Below, one piece after another: positions 35,560 to 44,661 of a stretch of DNA of 64,000 bases. The first letter of the stretch is position 1. Each line of letters starts with the position of its first letter. Made by a program: the position numbers and the translations under genes. The DNA comes from Bacteroidota bacterium (lineage in GTDB: Bacteria > Bacteroidota > Bacteroidia > NS11-12g > UBA9320), in contig NVWV01000004.1 in assembly GCA_002746305.1 (NCBI GenBank), forward strand, positions 248,001-312,000. The letters run 5' to 3'. The notes beneath the pieces are model-generated. The model was not told the origin of the DNA. It did not search any database and worked only from the letters and a program-made list of their open reading frames with translations.

Positions 35560-36822
35560 TCAGCGTCTGTCGTTTGCAGATCTACCGATGTATGTCTGCA
35601 CACATCTGAAACCAATATAAGACTTAGAAGTGTCTTGGTATTCATATGCTCTAGATCCGTTCTGGATAAAGTATGCAACATCTTTCCAACTTCCACCTCT
35701 AGTAACTTTACGTTTAAGAGAAAGTGGCCCTGCATCATCTGCATCTACTTGATAATCCGAGTTAAGATCGTGTGTAAATTGATGACTAGACTCGTCGTAG
35801 GCAGATATTGTCCATTCAGCAACATTACCGGCCATATTATATAGACCGTAGTCGTTAGGGAAATATGAATCAGCTCTTACGGGGTACAATCCACCGTCAG
35901 CCATATAGTTACCTCTGTTAGGTTTGAAATTAGCCAATAGACATCCTTTACTATTTCTAGTATAAGGACCACCCCAAGGGTACATATTGTTATCACGTCC
36001 ACCTCTAGCAGCAAATTCCCATTCATATTCAGTTGGTAATCTCCAATACTCTGTAATAGGCATCTCCTGTGATGCCCAGTATCTGTTTAACCATCTCGTT
36101 CTCCAGTTACAAAATGCGTTGGCTTGATGCCAGTTTACACCGACTACAGGATAATCATCATATTTAGGATGATTGTAGTATTGGCGAGTCATGGGTTCAT
36201 TGTAAGAATAGGTAAAATCTCTTATCCAAACAAGTGTATCAGGATAGATAGGTTTTGTTTTCTTTACCAAGTAATCTTCTCTATCCGAATCCAAGTAACT
36301 ACCTCGTGCAGCAGCCTGAAAGTCCACATATGTGTACTCATAGTATAATTTACGAATATCCCACTGCTTGCGATGTTCATATCGTTCTTTATTCATATAG
36401 AAGTATTTACTCCCGTATTCATCATAGAACTCTTCCCTATCTGTTTCATCTTCATAATCAAGAATTGAATAATCATCATGTTCATCTTCAATTTCGATAG
36501 TTTGCTCCATTTCCATACGAACTAGACTATCTTTTACATACTCTACAAATTGACGATATTCATTATTTGTGATTTCGGTATCATCCATCCACACAGCGTG
36601 AACAGAAATTTGCTTGTTTGGAGCAATATAAGTGTGAAAAATATCTTCATCACTCTGTCCTGTATGGAATGTGCCAGTAGGAATGTATACTGTACCATAC
36701 GGTTGAGGATGGAACCAAGGACGTCTACCTTGAACTCCGATTAATTCTCCATTATCTCCCATTCCGCAACCTATTAGCGATAGGAAAGTAAACAAAACAA
36801 GTGTCTTTGCTATGTATTTCAT
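35560..36822 (-). CDS. gldK: Type IX secretion ring lipoprotein GldK
   Basis: A 420-residue outer-membrane lipoprotein. Lipobox SLIGC gives C19. A formylglycine-generating-enzyme/sulfatase-modifying fold follows: YIPTGTFHTGQSDED, DTEITNNEYRQF, PVVGVNWHQANAFCNWR, LPTEYEWEFAARGG, GNVAEWTISAY and RGGSWKD. A charged insertion near 115-165 (EIEDEHDDYSILDYEDETD) separates two halves. In GldK the fold is structural, not enzymatic. It forms the periplasmic ring with GldN and starts the gldKLMN operon. Confidence 0.97.
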   Translation of the reverse strand: MKYIAKTLVLFTFLSLIGCGMGDNGELIGVQGRRPWFHPQPYGTVYIPTGTFHTGQSDEDIFHTYIAPNKQISVHAVWMDDTEITNNEYRQFVEYVKDSLVRMEMEQTIEIEDEHDDYSILDYEDETDREEFYDEYGSKYFYMNKERYEHRKQWDIRKLYYEYTYVDFQAAARGSYLDSDREDYLVKKTKPIYPDTLVWIRDFTYSYNEPMTRQYYNHPKYDDYPVVGVNWHQANAFCNWRTRWLNRYWASQEMPITEYWRLPTEYEWEFAARGGRDNNMYPWGGPYTRNSKGCLLANFKPNRGNYMADGGLYPVRADSYFPNDYGLYNMAGNVAEWTISAYDESSHQFTHDLNSDYQVDADDAGPLSLKRKVTRGGSWKDVAYFIQNGSRAYEYQDTSKSYIGFRCVQTYIGRSANDRR

Positions 36823-36934
36823 ATAAACCTTACTTTTTAAAAGTTTGACAAATTAACATTAGAATGTTGAAAAAAACAATTAAATAAATTTCAACCTCTG
36901 ATATATAACGTTATTGATTAGTAGTGTAGTATCA

Positions 36935-36942
36935 CAAATATA
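36935..36942 (-). promoter_or_regulatory. -7 promoter box TATATTTG upstream of gldK
   Basis: Minus-strand exact TAnnTTTG match in the 131-nt gap between the PorP/SprF-like gene and gldK. The leader would be about 105 nt, unlike the short leaders elsewhere in the window. Confidence 0.35.
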
Positions 36943-36953
36943 GAAAATAAAAA

Positions 36954-38009
36954 TTATAAGAATCTAACGCTTTCTATTATAAGAGGCGTATCGGGTACAA
37001 AATTTATTGGGATGCAATATTTAACTAGAATTTCGTGAGTACCATTACTTACCTGCTGAACATTGGATAGAGTTATGTCGTAAGAATATCCAACTTGAAG
37101 AGGTCCTTTTTCGTAGCCTAGAAGTATAGATAATGCATCACTAGTACCCCATTGCCTAAAAGCTAAACCGCCTCTTAATTTGCCAAGAAAGAGTGCTGTC
37201 ATGTTCAAGTCTATCTGAGGTTTATACGACCCTTGAAGCAGTCCGTATTTTGCCATTATTGCAGGCTCTAATACAACTCCATTTAAGGGGATGTCAGCAC
37301 CTACTACAGTGTAATAGTGAGGTACGTATTGTCTAGATAATACTGAACTTGTTCCCGCCAAGGTTGATACCGCTACTTTATATTCTGCTTGATTAAGATT
37401 TGTAATGGAAAAACCTGCGTAAAAATCTTTTAGTTTGGGCCCCATGCTTTTTTGTTTGTACATCACGCCAAGATTTAGATCTAGTTTCATTTCATTAGCT
37501 CCGGTAACAGGTACATTAGGATCCAATAGGTCTCTTGCTTTATATTTAGGTTTAACCCAACCCCATTGTGTCCCTCCAATACCAATTCCTCCAGAAATTT
37601 GACTAAATCCACCCTGAAGGTCCATTTTATAATTTATGTTCGCCATAAAGGAAGTTGACTTGGTGTAACCAATTTTGTCATCAATAATCGTAATCCCGAT
37701 TCCTAAAAATTTATCTTTTGATGGAGAAAGGTTAAGCACTGTGCCTACATTGAAATTATAAGTAACAGGTGCAACATTTTGTACACCAGCACCTTCTACA
37801 CCATTTGTTCCTCTAGCTGCGGTTTGATCATCAAAATCTCTCCACTGATGGTGAGTAAGACCACTTAGACAAATCTCTCCATACTTATGGCCTGCAGCAG
37901 CAGGATTATAAGCTTGCATAACATCTTTGAAATGTGTGTAATATGGGTCTTGTTGGGCATATGAATATACTCCAATGAACAGTGTAAGAATAGTAAGTGC
38001 TTTTTTCAT
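36954..38009 (-). CDS. PorP/SprF-family outer-membrane protein
   Basis: A 351-residue barrel protein of the PorP/SprF family, with signal peptide MKKALTILTLFIGVYSYAQQ, then DPYYTHFKDVMQAYNPAAAG and repeated beta strands such as GGLAFRQWGTSDALSILLGYE and GPLQVGYSYDITLS. Members are type IX secretion or motility outer-membrane components, often gldKLMN neighbours. The ATG at 38009 is preferred because it directly precedes the signal peptide; a longer reading adds 14 hydrophilic residues. It is immediately upstream of gldK on the same strand. Confidence 0.93.
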   Translation of the reverse strand: MKKALTILTLFIGVYSYAQQDPYYTHFKDVMQAYNPAAAGHKYGEICLSGLTHHQWRDFDDQTAARGTNGVEGAGVQNVAPVTYNFNVGTVLNLSPSKDKFLGIGITIIDDKIGYTKSTSFMANINYKMDLQGGFSQISGGIGIGGTQWGWVKPKYKARDLLDPNVPVTGANEMKLDLNLGVMYKQKSMGPKLKDFYAGFSITNLNQAEYKVAVSTLAGTSSVLSRQYVPHYYTVVGADIPLNGVVLEPAIMAKYGLLQGSYKPQIDLNMTALFLGKLRGGLAFRQWGTSDALSILLGYEKGPLQVGYSYDITLSNVQQVSNGTHEILVKYCIPINFVPDTPLIIESVRFL

Positions 38010-38104
38010 TAATCTTTTGCCTTTGGCTTTTATAAAATCAGTGCAGTACAATATTAACTAATTTTTACGAATGATTATTGTTAATCTTATCATCAAATAG
38101 TTGA

Positions 38105-39793
38105 TTAGCTGATACGTTGATGAACTTCATCCACTATTTTATTGAACCTTTCTTTGGATTCTAAGAGAAGTTTATCCGCCTTAGAATTTAGTTCATTAGC
38201 AAAGTCTTTGTCACTCAAATCTTTTGTATTTATACGTATATTCATGTATGCACCTTCTATGGCAGTAAGACTACAAAGTGCTCCTACACCTGTATCTGTT
38301 AAAGAGGCTGGATTCCCGACATCAAGCATTGCTTGTAGTAAATCAACCGATTTAAATGCTGTTTGCATTACTCTAAATGGTACTTCTGATGCATATTGAC
38401 TCGATAGCTCAATTGCCTCCTTACGTGCTTGTTTTTCTTGTTCATTTGATTTTGGCATTCGTATAGCATCGATTATGCCGTTGAATGATCTTGTATCCTC
38501 GTCTACTAAGTATAGAAGTTCTTTATTGATTTCTTGTCCCTTCTCTGCCCAATCAGAAAATAAGCTTAATCTTTCTTCCCAACCAGGTTTGTTTGCAGAC
38601 AGGTTTGCTACCATGGTTCCTAAAGAAACACCTAAGGCTCCAACATATGCAGCTATGCTACCTCCACCTGGAGCCATGCTTTCAGATGCAGTTTCATGTG
38701 TGAGTTTCTTTGCAGAGAGGGATACTAATTTTTCATCTTCAACAGACTGCAACTGATATTCAATTATTTTTTTCTGAGGATCGAAGGGTGCAAGCTCATC
38801 TAATCCCAAAGACTTAATCGCTATATGGATTAGTTCGGAATCATTTACTCCAATGGATCTTCCTTGTTTGACTAAATAATGTCTTCCTGCATCGAGCATT
38901 GCTTTTAATGGGATTAATCCAACCAATTCACTTCCTGTAATTCTGATACCTCTTTCTAGACAGCTCTTTTGCACAGCATCAAAGAAGGTATGGATGGGAG
39001 TTACATTAAAGTTAGTAAGGTTCGCACTTACTTGGGCAACATCATATTCATCAATAAACCAACCAACGGCCTGAACAGCCTTACATGATCCAGGGATTCG
39101 TACACTTTCTCCATTTTCATCGGTAACAATTTTACCATTGTACGGATTCCCAATTCTTTTAACACGACCAGTTTCTCGTATGTCAAAAGCAATTCTATTG
39201 GCTATTCTAGTAGATTTGGTATTCAGATTAATATTGTATGCAATAAGAAAATCTCTAGCTCCAATTGTAGTTGCCCCACTTCGAGGATTGTAAACGGCCT
39301 CTCCAAAATCGGGTTTCCATTGCGGTTGTTTTATTTTTTCAAAAAACCCTTCATATTCACCTGCTCGAATTATCGAGAGCACATTTCGTTTGGTATTTGG
39401 CTGAGAGGCTCCATATAAGTAGGTAGGAATACGGGTGGTTTCACCAACTCGTTTTGCTAATTTAATAGCCCATTGTGATGTTTCTTCCATGGTGATATTT
39501 GCAACAGGAATAAATGGACAAACGTCCGTAGCTCCCATTCTGGCATGCTCACCTGAGTGCTTACTCATATCTATAAGCTCTCCAGCTTTTACAATTCCTT
39601 TATAAGCTGCTTCTACAACAGCACTAGGAGACCCTACGAAGGTGACTACCGTTCTATTCGTAGCAGCACCAGGATCTACATCCAATAGTTTTACTCCATC
39701 AACGCTTTCTATTTCGTTGGTAATTTGCTTTATAATGCCAAGGTCCCTTCCTTCACTAAAGTTGGGTACACATTCTATAAGTTGTTGATTCAT
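38105..39793 (-). CDS. ftcD: Bifunctional glutamate formimidoyltransferase / formimidoyl-THF cyclodeaminase
   Basis: Transfers the formimino group of formiminoglutamate to tetrahydrofolate and then cyclises it, at the end of histidine breakdown. From ATG 39793 (MNQQLIECVPNFSEGRD) the protein is 562 residues. The formiminotransferase domain spans about 1-330 (GEHARMGATDVCPFIP, GLIPLKAML), and the cyclodeaminase domain about 370-560 (ESMAPGGGSIAAYVGALG, DTRSFNGIIDAIRMPKS). An upstream start (39829) is rejected because a TAnnTTTG box lies between. No other his-degradation gene is adjacent. Confidence 0.95.
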   Translation of the reverse strand: MNQQLIECVPNFSEGRDLGIIKQITNEIESVDGVKLLDVDPGAATNRTVVTFVGSPSAVVEAAYKGIVKAGELIDMSKHSGEHARMGATDVCPFIPVANITMEETSQWAIKLAKRVGETTRIPTYLYGASQPNTKRNVLSIIRAGEYEGFFEKIKQPQWKPDFGEAVYNPRSGATTIGARDFLIAYNINLNTKSTRIANRIAFDIRETGRVKRIGNPYNGKIVTDENGESVRIPGSCKAVQAVGWFIDEYDVAQVSANLTNFNVTPIHTFFDAVQKSCLERGIRITGSELVGLIPLKAMLDAGRHYLVKQGRSIGVNDSELIHIAIKSLGLDELAPFDPQKKIIEYQLQSVEDEKLVSLSAKKLTHETASESMAPGGGSIAAYVGALGVSLGTMVANLSANKPGWEERLSLFSDWAEKGQEINKELLYLVDEDTRSFNGIIDAIRMPKSNEQEKQARKEAIELSSQYASEVPFRVMQTAFKSVDLLQAMLDVGNPASLTDTGVGALCSLTAIEGAYMNIRINTKDLSDKDFANELNSKADKLLLESKERFNKIVDEVHQRIS

Positions 39794-39808
39794 TTCTTTA
39801 CAGTACGA

Positions 39809-39816
39809 CAAAAATA
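39809..39816 (-). promoter_or_regulatory. -7 promoter box TATTTTTG of ftcD
   Basis: Minus-strand TAnnTTTG match 15 nt upstream of the ftcD ATG (39793). It and the plus-strand truA box at 39859 form a compact divergent promoter pair. Confidence 0.5.
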
Positions 39817-39858
39817 GAATTCGTACCAAATAAATAACACTATACTACAGATACAAAA

Positions 39859-39866
39859 TATATTTG
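39859..39866 (+). promoter_or_regulatory. -7 promoter box TATATTTG of truA
   Basis: Exact TAnnTTTG match 9 nt upstream of the GTG at 39876. It overlaps a TTG (39864) that could otherwise serve as a longer start. Confidence 0.5.
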
Positions 39867-39875
39867 CTTATTCAA

Positions 39876-40619
39876 GTGAGATACGCATTAAAACTGGCAT
39901 ATAAAGGAACACGTTATAGAGGTTGGCAATCTCAGGTAAATGGTACCACCATTCAAGAAGAAATAGAAGCTCAGTTCAAACGTATTTTTCAAATGAAAAC
40001 AAACATCTTAGGATGTGGGAGAACAGATGCGGAGGTTCATGCTAGGAATTTTGTAGCACATTTTGATGCAGGAGATGAGTTGCCACCTAGATTTCTTTTT
40101 AGACTTAACCAGATGCTTCCTCCAGATATTGCATTGTATGAGGTGTTTAAGGTGAATGATGATTTTCATGCTCGTTTTTCTGCAACTTATCGCAAATACA
40201 TTTATAAGACCACTTTTATTAAAAACCCATTTAGAAATGATGAGGTGTTGTTCCTTTTTAAAAAGCCAGACATTAATCTCATGAACAAGGGATGTGTTGA
40301 GTTGTTAAAACATAAAGATTTTGCAGCTTTTTGTAAAAGCTCTTCAGATAATAAGACAACTTTATGTGATTTGATGGAAGCTAAATGGATAGAAGTAGAT
40401 GGTGGATATGAATTTCACGTTAAGGCAAATCGTTTTTTGAGAAATATGGTAAGAGCTTTGGTGGGAACACTTCTTAATATGGGTTATGGTGATATAACTA
40501 TGGAGCAACTTCAAGATATTATTGCGAGTAAGAAGAGGAGTGAAAGTGGTAAAAGTGTTGCGGCAAAAGGACTTTATTTAGAAGAGATAGGATATAATTG
40601 GGATGAGTTCAGAAAGTAA
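39876..40619 (+). CDS. truA: tRNA pseudouridine(38-40) synthase TruA
   Basis: Modifies uridines 38-40 of the tRNA anticodon arm. The 247-residue protein has YALKLAYKGTRYRGWQSQ, the catalytic Asp in LGCGRTDAEVHARNFVAHF, and FLRNMVRALVGTLLNMG near the C-terminus. The GTG at 39876 gives the usual TruA beginning (V/M-RYALKLAYKG). It overlaps the ABC transporter gene by 17 nt. Confidence 0.95.
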   Translation: MRYALKLAYKGTRYRGWQSQVNGTTIQEEIEAQFKRIFQMKTNILGCGRTDAEVHARNFVAHFDAGDELPPRFLFRLNQMLPPDIALYEVFKVNDDFHARFSATYRKYIYKTTFIKNPFRNDEVLFLFKKPDINLMNKGCVELLKHKDFAAFCKSSSDNKTTLCDLMEAKWIEVDGGYEFHVKANRFLRNMVRALVGTLLNMGYGDITMEQLQDIIASKKRSESGKSVAAKGLYLEEIGYNWDEFRK

Positions 40620-42351
40620 GACTGGGGCAGCACTAGATTTTAAAATAATTGCAAGAATTATTAAGCTGGCGAAGCCCTATAGAAGATTGTTGTGGTCCGC
40701 TGTTGGGTTGACTTTGATTCTTACCATTCTGGCACCTATACGTCCTTTACTAGTGAAGTATACGATAGACAATTATATTGCTGGGAAAGATTCAAACGGG
40801 ATATTAACTTTTACTATTTATATCCTGATACATATTCTAGTGCATAGTGTAGTATTGTTTGTGCATACATATACTACAAACTTATTGGGTCAAAACGTAA
40901 TCAAGGATCTCAGGATGAAAGTATATAATCATATTCTTTCTTTAAATAGTTCATTCTTTGATAAAAGTAAGGTTGGTATGTTGGTTACAAGATCTGTTTC
41001 TGATGTAGAGACAGTTTCCAACTTCTTTTCACAGGGCTTTATTTCTATTATTGGTGATTTGGCCCAAATAGTAACAGTGCTTATTATTATGTTTGGTTTG
41101 AGTTGGCAACTTACATTGGTGTCATTAGTTGTGTTGCCGGTGTTGCTTATAGCTTCGGAATTATTTAGAAGAGGGGTACGTAAATCCTTTCAAGTAGTTC
41201 GTGAGCAAGTTTCAAAGCTTAATTCATTTGTTCAAGAGCAGATTGTTGGAATGGATGTAGTACAAGTTTTTGGCAAAGAAGACCAAGAGTTTAGAAAGTT
41301 TGAGAAGATCAATAAGGGGCATTTGGATGCGTTCAAGCAATCCATATTTTACTATGCAGTATATTTTCCAGTGGTTGAGATACTAAGTAGCGTTGCTTTG
41401 GCCTTGATGATATGGTATAGTGCTGGGACTGGAGGAGTTAGTATAGGGCTTATCACTTCATTTATATTATTTATCAATATGATTTTTAGACCTATTCGAT
41501 TTATTGCTGACAGGTATAATACAATGCAGATGGGTGTGGTGAGTAGTGAACGGATTTTTGAATTAATAGATGATGAATCTCCAAAAGAGAAAGAAGGGGA
41601 TGTTGAGTTGACTGATGTGAAAGGAGATATTTCTTTTGACAAGGTTTGGTTTGCGTATGTTGATGATGACTACATCTTAAAAGATATTAGTTTCAATTTA
41701 CAAAATGGTAAGAGTCTTGCGATTGTTGGAGCTACAGGAGCAGGTAAATCAAGTATTGTTAACTTGATTACTCGATTATATAGTGTACAGAAGGGGCAAA
41801 TTAAAATAGATGGAATAAATGTAAATGATATTGAGTTAACATCTTTGCGAAAGAATATTGGAGTTGTGCAACAAGATGTTTTCTTATTCGCTGGGTCTAT
41901 TGGTGATAATATTAATTTAAAGAATACTCAGATAACCCATGAAAAAATGAAGGAAGCAGCAAAGTCAATTAATGCATATTCATTTATTGAAGGTCTTTCA
42001 GGAGGTTGGGACTATGATGTAATGGAGCGAGGGAGTACGTTGTCGGTAGGCCAACGACAATTGATTAGCTTCATTCGGGCAATGGCAGCAAATCCAAGTG
42101 TTCTTATTCTAGATGAAGCCACGTCAAGTGTCGATTCGGAAACAGAGGAATTGATTCAAGAAGCTACTAAAGTATTGATGAAGGGAAGAACGTCAATTGT
42201 AATTGCTCATCGATTATCTACAATAAGGGAGGCAGATACCATTTTGGTATTGGATAAAGGTAGGGTTGTTGAAAGTGGGAATCATCAAGAGCTAATGAAA
42301 AAGCAAGGGTTTTATCATGAATTATTTCAAAAACAGTTTGAACTTGCTTAA
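40603..42351 (+). CDS. ABC exporter half-transporter (MsbA/LmrA-like)
   Basis: A 582-residue fused permease-ATPase. Six transmembrane helices (about 25-310) of the type I ABC exporter fold precede an ATPase with Walker A GATGAGKSS, Q-loop VVQQDVFLF, signature LSVGQRQLISF and Walker B ILDEATSSVDS. Homodimers export lipids or drugs; the substrate is unknown. It begins inside the 3' end of truA (17-nt overlap), suggesting coupled translation. Confidence 0.92.
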   Translation: MSSESKTGAALDFKIIARIIKLAKPYRRLLWSAVGLTLILTILAPIRPLLVKYTIDNYIAGKDSNGILTFTIYILIHILVHSVVLFVHTYTTNLLGQNVIKDLRMKVYNHILSLNSSFFDKSKVGMLVTRSVSDVETVSNFFSQGFISIIGDLAQIVTVLIIMFGLSWQLTLVSLVVLPVLLIASELFRRGVRKSFQVVREQVSKLNSFVQEQIVGMDVVQVFGKEDQEFRKFEKINKGHLDAFKQSIFYYAVYFPVVEILSSVALALMIWYSAGTGGVSIGLITSFILFINMIFRPIRFIADRYNTMQMGVVSSERIFELIDDESPKEKEGDVELTDVKGDISFDKVWFAYVDDDYILKDISFNLQNGKSLAIVGATGAGKSSIVNLITRLYSVQKGQIKIDGINVNDIELTSLRKNIGVVQQDVFLFAGSIGDNINLKNTQITHEKMKEAAKSINAYSFIEGLSGGWDYDVMERGSTLSVGQRQLISFIRAMAANPSVLILDEATSSVDSETEELIQEATKVLMKGRTSIVIAHRLSTIREADTILVLDKGRVVESGNHQELMKKQGFYHELFQKQFELA

Positions 42352-42431
42352 AAACAGCGTGTTGATTTGGGAGATTCTAAATATCCTTTCTTTTAAATAT
42401 CCACACTATTGGTAAAATATACTAGTCCTTC

Positions 42432-42439
42432 TATTTTTG
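42432..42439 (+). promoter_or_regulatory. -7 promoter box TATTTTTG of trpS
   Basis: TAnnTTTG match 18 nt upstream of the ATG at 42458. It covers the TTG at 42437, ruling that out as a start. Confidence 0.5.
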
Positions 42440-42457
42440 ACCCTTCTTAAAATAGGA

Positions 42458-43456
42458 ATGGCAAGGGTAGTATCAGGAATTAGACCAACAGGTAAATTAC
42501 ATTTAGGTAATTATTTTGGTGCAGTGAAGAGTTTTCTAAAAATGCAGGAGGAACATGAATGTTTCTTTTTTATAGCTGATATTCATTCACTGACTACACA
42601 TCCAACTCCTCAGGACTTACATAATAATGTACACCAAGTACTGGCCGAGCATTTGGCAATGGGAATTGACGTAGACAAATGTGCCATGTTCATTCAAAGT
42701 GATGTGCCAGCTATTAGTGAGTTGTACACCTATATGAATATGAACGCATATATAGGTGAGTTGGAACGCTCTGTTACGTATAAGGAAAAAAAGAACTCTC
42801 AACCTAAGAATATTAATGCAGGTTTATTGACATATCCCGTTCTAATGGCTGTAGATATTTTAGTGCATCATGGAGATTTTGTTCCGGTAGGAAAAGATCA
42901 ACAACAACATCTGGAAATGACTAGAACATTTGCGAATAGGTTCAATCATATGTATGGCACAGATTATTTTAAAGAGCCTCAAGCCTACAGTAATACGGGA
43001 GAACTCGTAAAGGTTCCTGGGCTTACAGGGCAAGGGAAAATGAGTAAGTCTAGCGGTGATGCTGATACCATTGTATTTGATGAGGAAGAGTCTGTGATTC
43101 GAAAGAAAATAATGAGAGCTAAAACAGATGCGGGTCCTACTGAACCGGGTCAAAAGAAGTCGGAAGAACTTCAAAACCTATTTGATATTATGGAACTGGT
43201 TTCAGATGCATCTACCATAGCTCATTTTGATGACCTTCATCAAAATGCAACAATACGTTATGGGGATTTGAAGAAGCAACTTGCCGATGATGTTGTCAAT
43301 TTTGTGGCTCCAATACGAGAAAGGATAGTTCATTTTAAGAACGACAAAGAAGCACTTGCTAAAGCTGCTAAAATAGGAGCAGAGAAGGCAAATGAAAGTG
43401 CTGTAAAAACATTAAAAGAAGTTAGAGAAATCATAGGTTTCAAAAAATTCTACTGA
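42458..43456 (+). CDS. trpS: Tryptophanyl-tRNA synthetase
   Basis: Class I synthetase that charges tRNA-Trp. From ATG 42458 (MARVVSGIRPTGKLHLGNYF) the protein is 332 residues, with the HIGH-equivalent HLGNYFGA, the Trp-pocket region PVLMAVDILVHHGDFVPVGKDQQQHLE and KMSKS as GQGKMSKSSGD. Length and motifs are normal. A 37-nt gap leads to the deoxynucleoside kinase gene. Confidence 0.96.
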   Translation: MARVVSGIRPTGKLHLGNYFGAVKSFLKMQEEHECFFFIADIHSLTTHPTPQDLHNNVHQVLAEHLAMGIDVDKCAMFIQSDVPAISELYTYMNMNAYIGELERSVTYKEKKNSQPKNINAGLLTYPVLMAVDILVHHGDFVPVGKDQQQHLEMTRTFANRFNHMYGTDYFKEPQAYSNTGELVKVPGLTGQGKMSKSSGDADTIVFDEEESVIRKKIMRAKTDAGPTEPGQKKSEELQNLFDIMELVSDASTIAHFDDLHQNATIRYGDLKKQLADDVVNFVAPIRERIVHFKNDKEALAKAAKIGAEKANESAVKTLKEVREIIGFKKFY

Positions 43457-43493
43457 TAAAACTGAATAACCAAAAACGAATTAAACCAAAGAG

Positions 43494-44108
43494 ATGCACA
43501 TAGCTATAGCTGGAAACATAGGGTCTGGAAAGACAACACTTACCAAACTGTTATCAAAACATTACGACTGGGAACCTCACTTCGAGGCTATGGATGACAA
43601 TCCATACATCACAGATTTTTATGATGATATGATGCGGTGGTCATTCAACTTACAAATTTACTTTTTGCATACAAGATTTAGCAGTTTGTTACAGGTCAAA
43701 GCAAACCCTAAAACAATCGTACAAGATAGAACCATCTATGAAGATGCGTATATTTTTGCCCCGAATTTGCATGCAATGGGTCTGATGAGTACAAGAGATT
43801 TTGATACCTATCAAGCACTTTTTACGAATATAAAGTCTTCTATTGATGCTCCAGATTTAATGATATACCTAAGAAGTTCAATCGGAAATATTGTGGATCA
43901 TATTCAAAAGCGAGGTAGAGAGTATGAAGATTCTATCCGATTGGATTATCTGAAAAGGCTGAATGAGAGGTATGAAGCTTGGATTTCTACCTACAAGGAA
44001 GGTAACCTTTTAATCATTGATGTAGATAATATTGATTTTGAAAATAATCCTGAGCATTTAGGAAGCATCATCAGTAAGATTGATGCTGAAATAAACGGAT
44101 TGTTTTAA
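43494..44108 (+). CDS. Deoxynucleoside kinase
   Basis: A 204-residue salvage kinase of the dCK/dGK/dNK fold. The P-loop GNIGSGKT is at 7-14, followed by EAMDDNPYITDFYDDMMRWSF, the DRTIYEDAYIF catalytic segment and RGREYEDSIRLDYL (LID region). It phosphorylates deoxyribonucleosides with ATP; the base preference cannot be fixed. Convergent with ribH, with a bidirectional terminator between. Confidence 0.92.
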   Translation: MHIAIAGNIGSGKTTLTKLLSKHYDWEPHFEAMDDNPYITDFYDDMMRWSFNLQIYFLHTRFSSLLQVKANPKTIVQDRTIYEDAYIFAPNLHAMGLMSTRDFDTYQALFTNIKSSIDAPDLMIYLRSSIGNIVDHIQKRGREYEDSIRLDYLKRLNERYEAWISTYKEGNLLIIDVDNIDFENNPEHLGSIISKIDAEINGLF

Positions 44109-44126
44109 AACATAAGAAGATAGATA

Positions 44127-44166
44127 AACCAAAAAGGGTTTGACACATGTCAAACCCTTTTTGGTT
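44127..44166. terminator. Bidirectional terminator between the kinase gene and ribH
   Basis: A perfect 19-bp stem (44127-44145 with 44148-44166) with runs of A and T in the arms serves both convergent genes (stops at 44108 and 44183). Confidence 0.85.
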
Positions 44167-44182
44167 AAGTTTTTATTAGTTG

Positions 44183-44653
44183 CTATCCTTCAAGTAACTT
44201 TAAGACCGTCCAAGCAGCTTCTTTTCCTTTATGTCCATGTATGCCTCCAGAGCGTTCTATAGCCTGCTCTTGGTTGTCTGTTGTTAATAGACCAAAGGCT
44301 ACTGGAATGTTATGCTTGAGAGTAACATTTGCTATGCCATTGGCTACAGCATCACAGATAAAGTCAAAATGACGGGTTTCACCTTGGATGACTACGCCTA
44401 AGCATATAATAGCATCGTAGCCATCATTAGCCAGTTTATTTGCTCCATAAATCAATTCATATGACCCTGGAACATCCCATATATTTATATTTTCCTTAGA
44501 AATTCCTGCAGCAATAAGGGTGTCAATTGCTCCTTCTTTTAGCTTACCTGTAATTTCACTGTTCCAAAGAGCTGTAACTACACCAATTTTTAAATCAGTG
44601 TTTGTAAGATTGATTTTTTCGTTTAGAAAAATTTGGCTAGAATAGTCTGCCAT
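44183..44653 (-). CDS. ribH: 6,7-dimethyl-8-ribityllumazine synthase
   Basis: Condenses the ribityl-aminopyrimidine with dihydroxybutanone phosphate, the penultimate step of riboflavin synthesis. The 156-residue protein has the family order VGVVTALWNSEI, VPGSYELIYGANKL, LGVVIQGETRHFDFICDAVA and NIPVAFGLLTTDN, with the catalytic His in RHFDF, and ends GHKGKEAAWTVLKLL. It lies 8 nt after the TPR gene. No other rib gene is nearby. Confidence 0.96.
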   Translation of the reverse strand: MADYSSQIFLNEKINLTNTDLKIGVVTALWNSEITGKLKEGAIDTLIAAGISKENINIWDVPGSYELIYGANKLANDGYDAIICLGVVIQGETRHFDFICDAVANGIANVTLKHNIPVAFGLLTTDNQEQAIERSGGIHGHKGKEAAWTVLKLLEG

Positions 44654-44661
44654 AAGCGAGA

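Noticed and set aside
40603..42351. Assigning the ABC exporter as MsbA itself
   Set aside because: The motif set is shared by many type I exporters and no lipid A-related neighbour is present.
42437..42457. TTG start seven codons upstream of trpS
   Set aside because: It lies inside a promoter box and adds residues not typical of TrpS.
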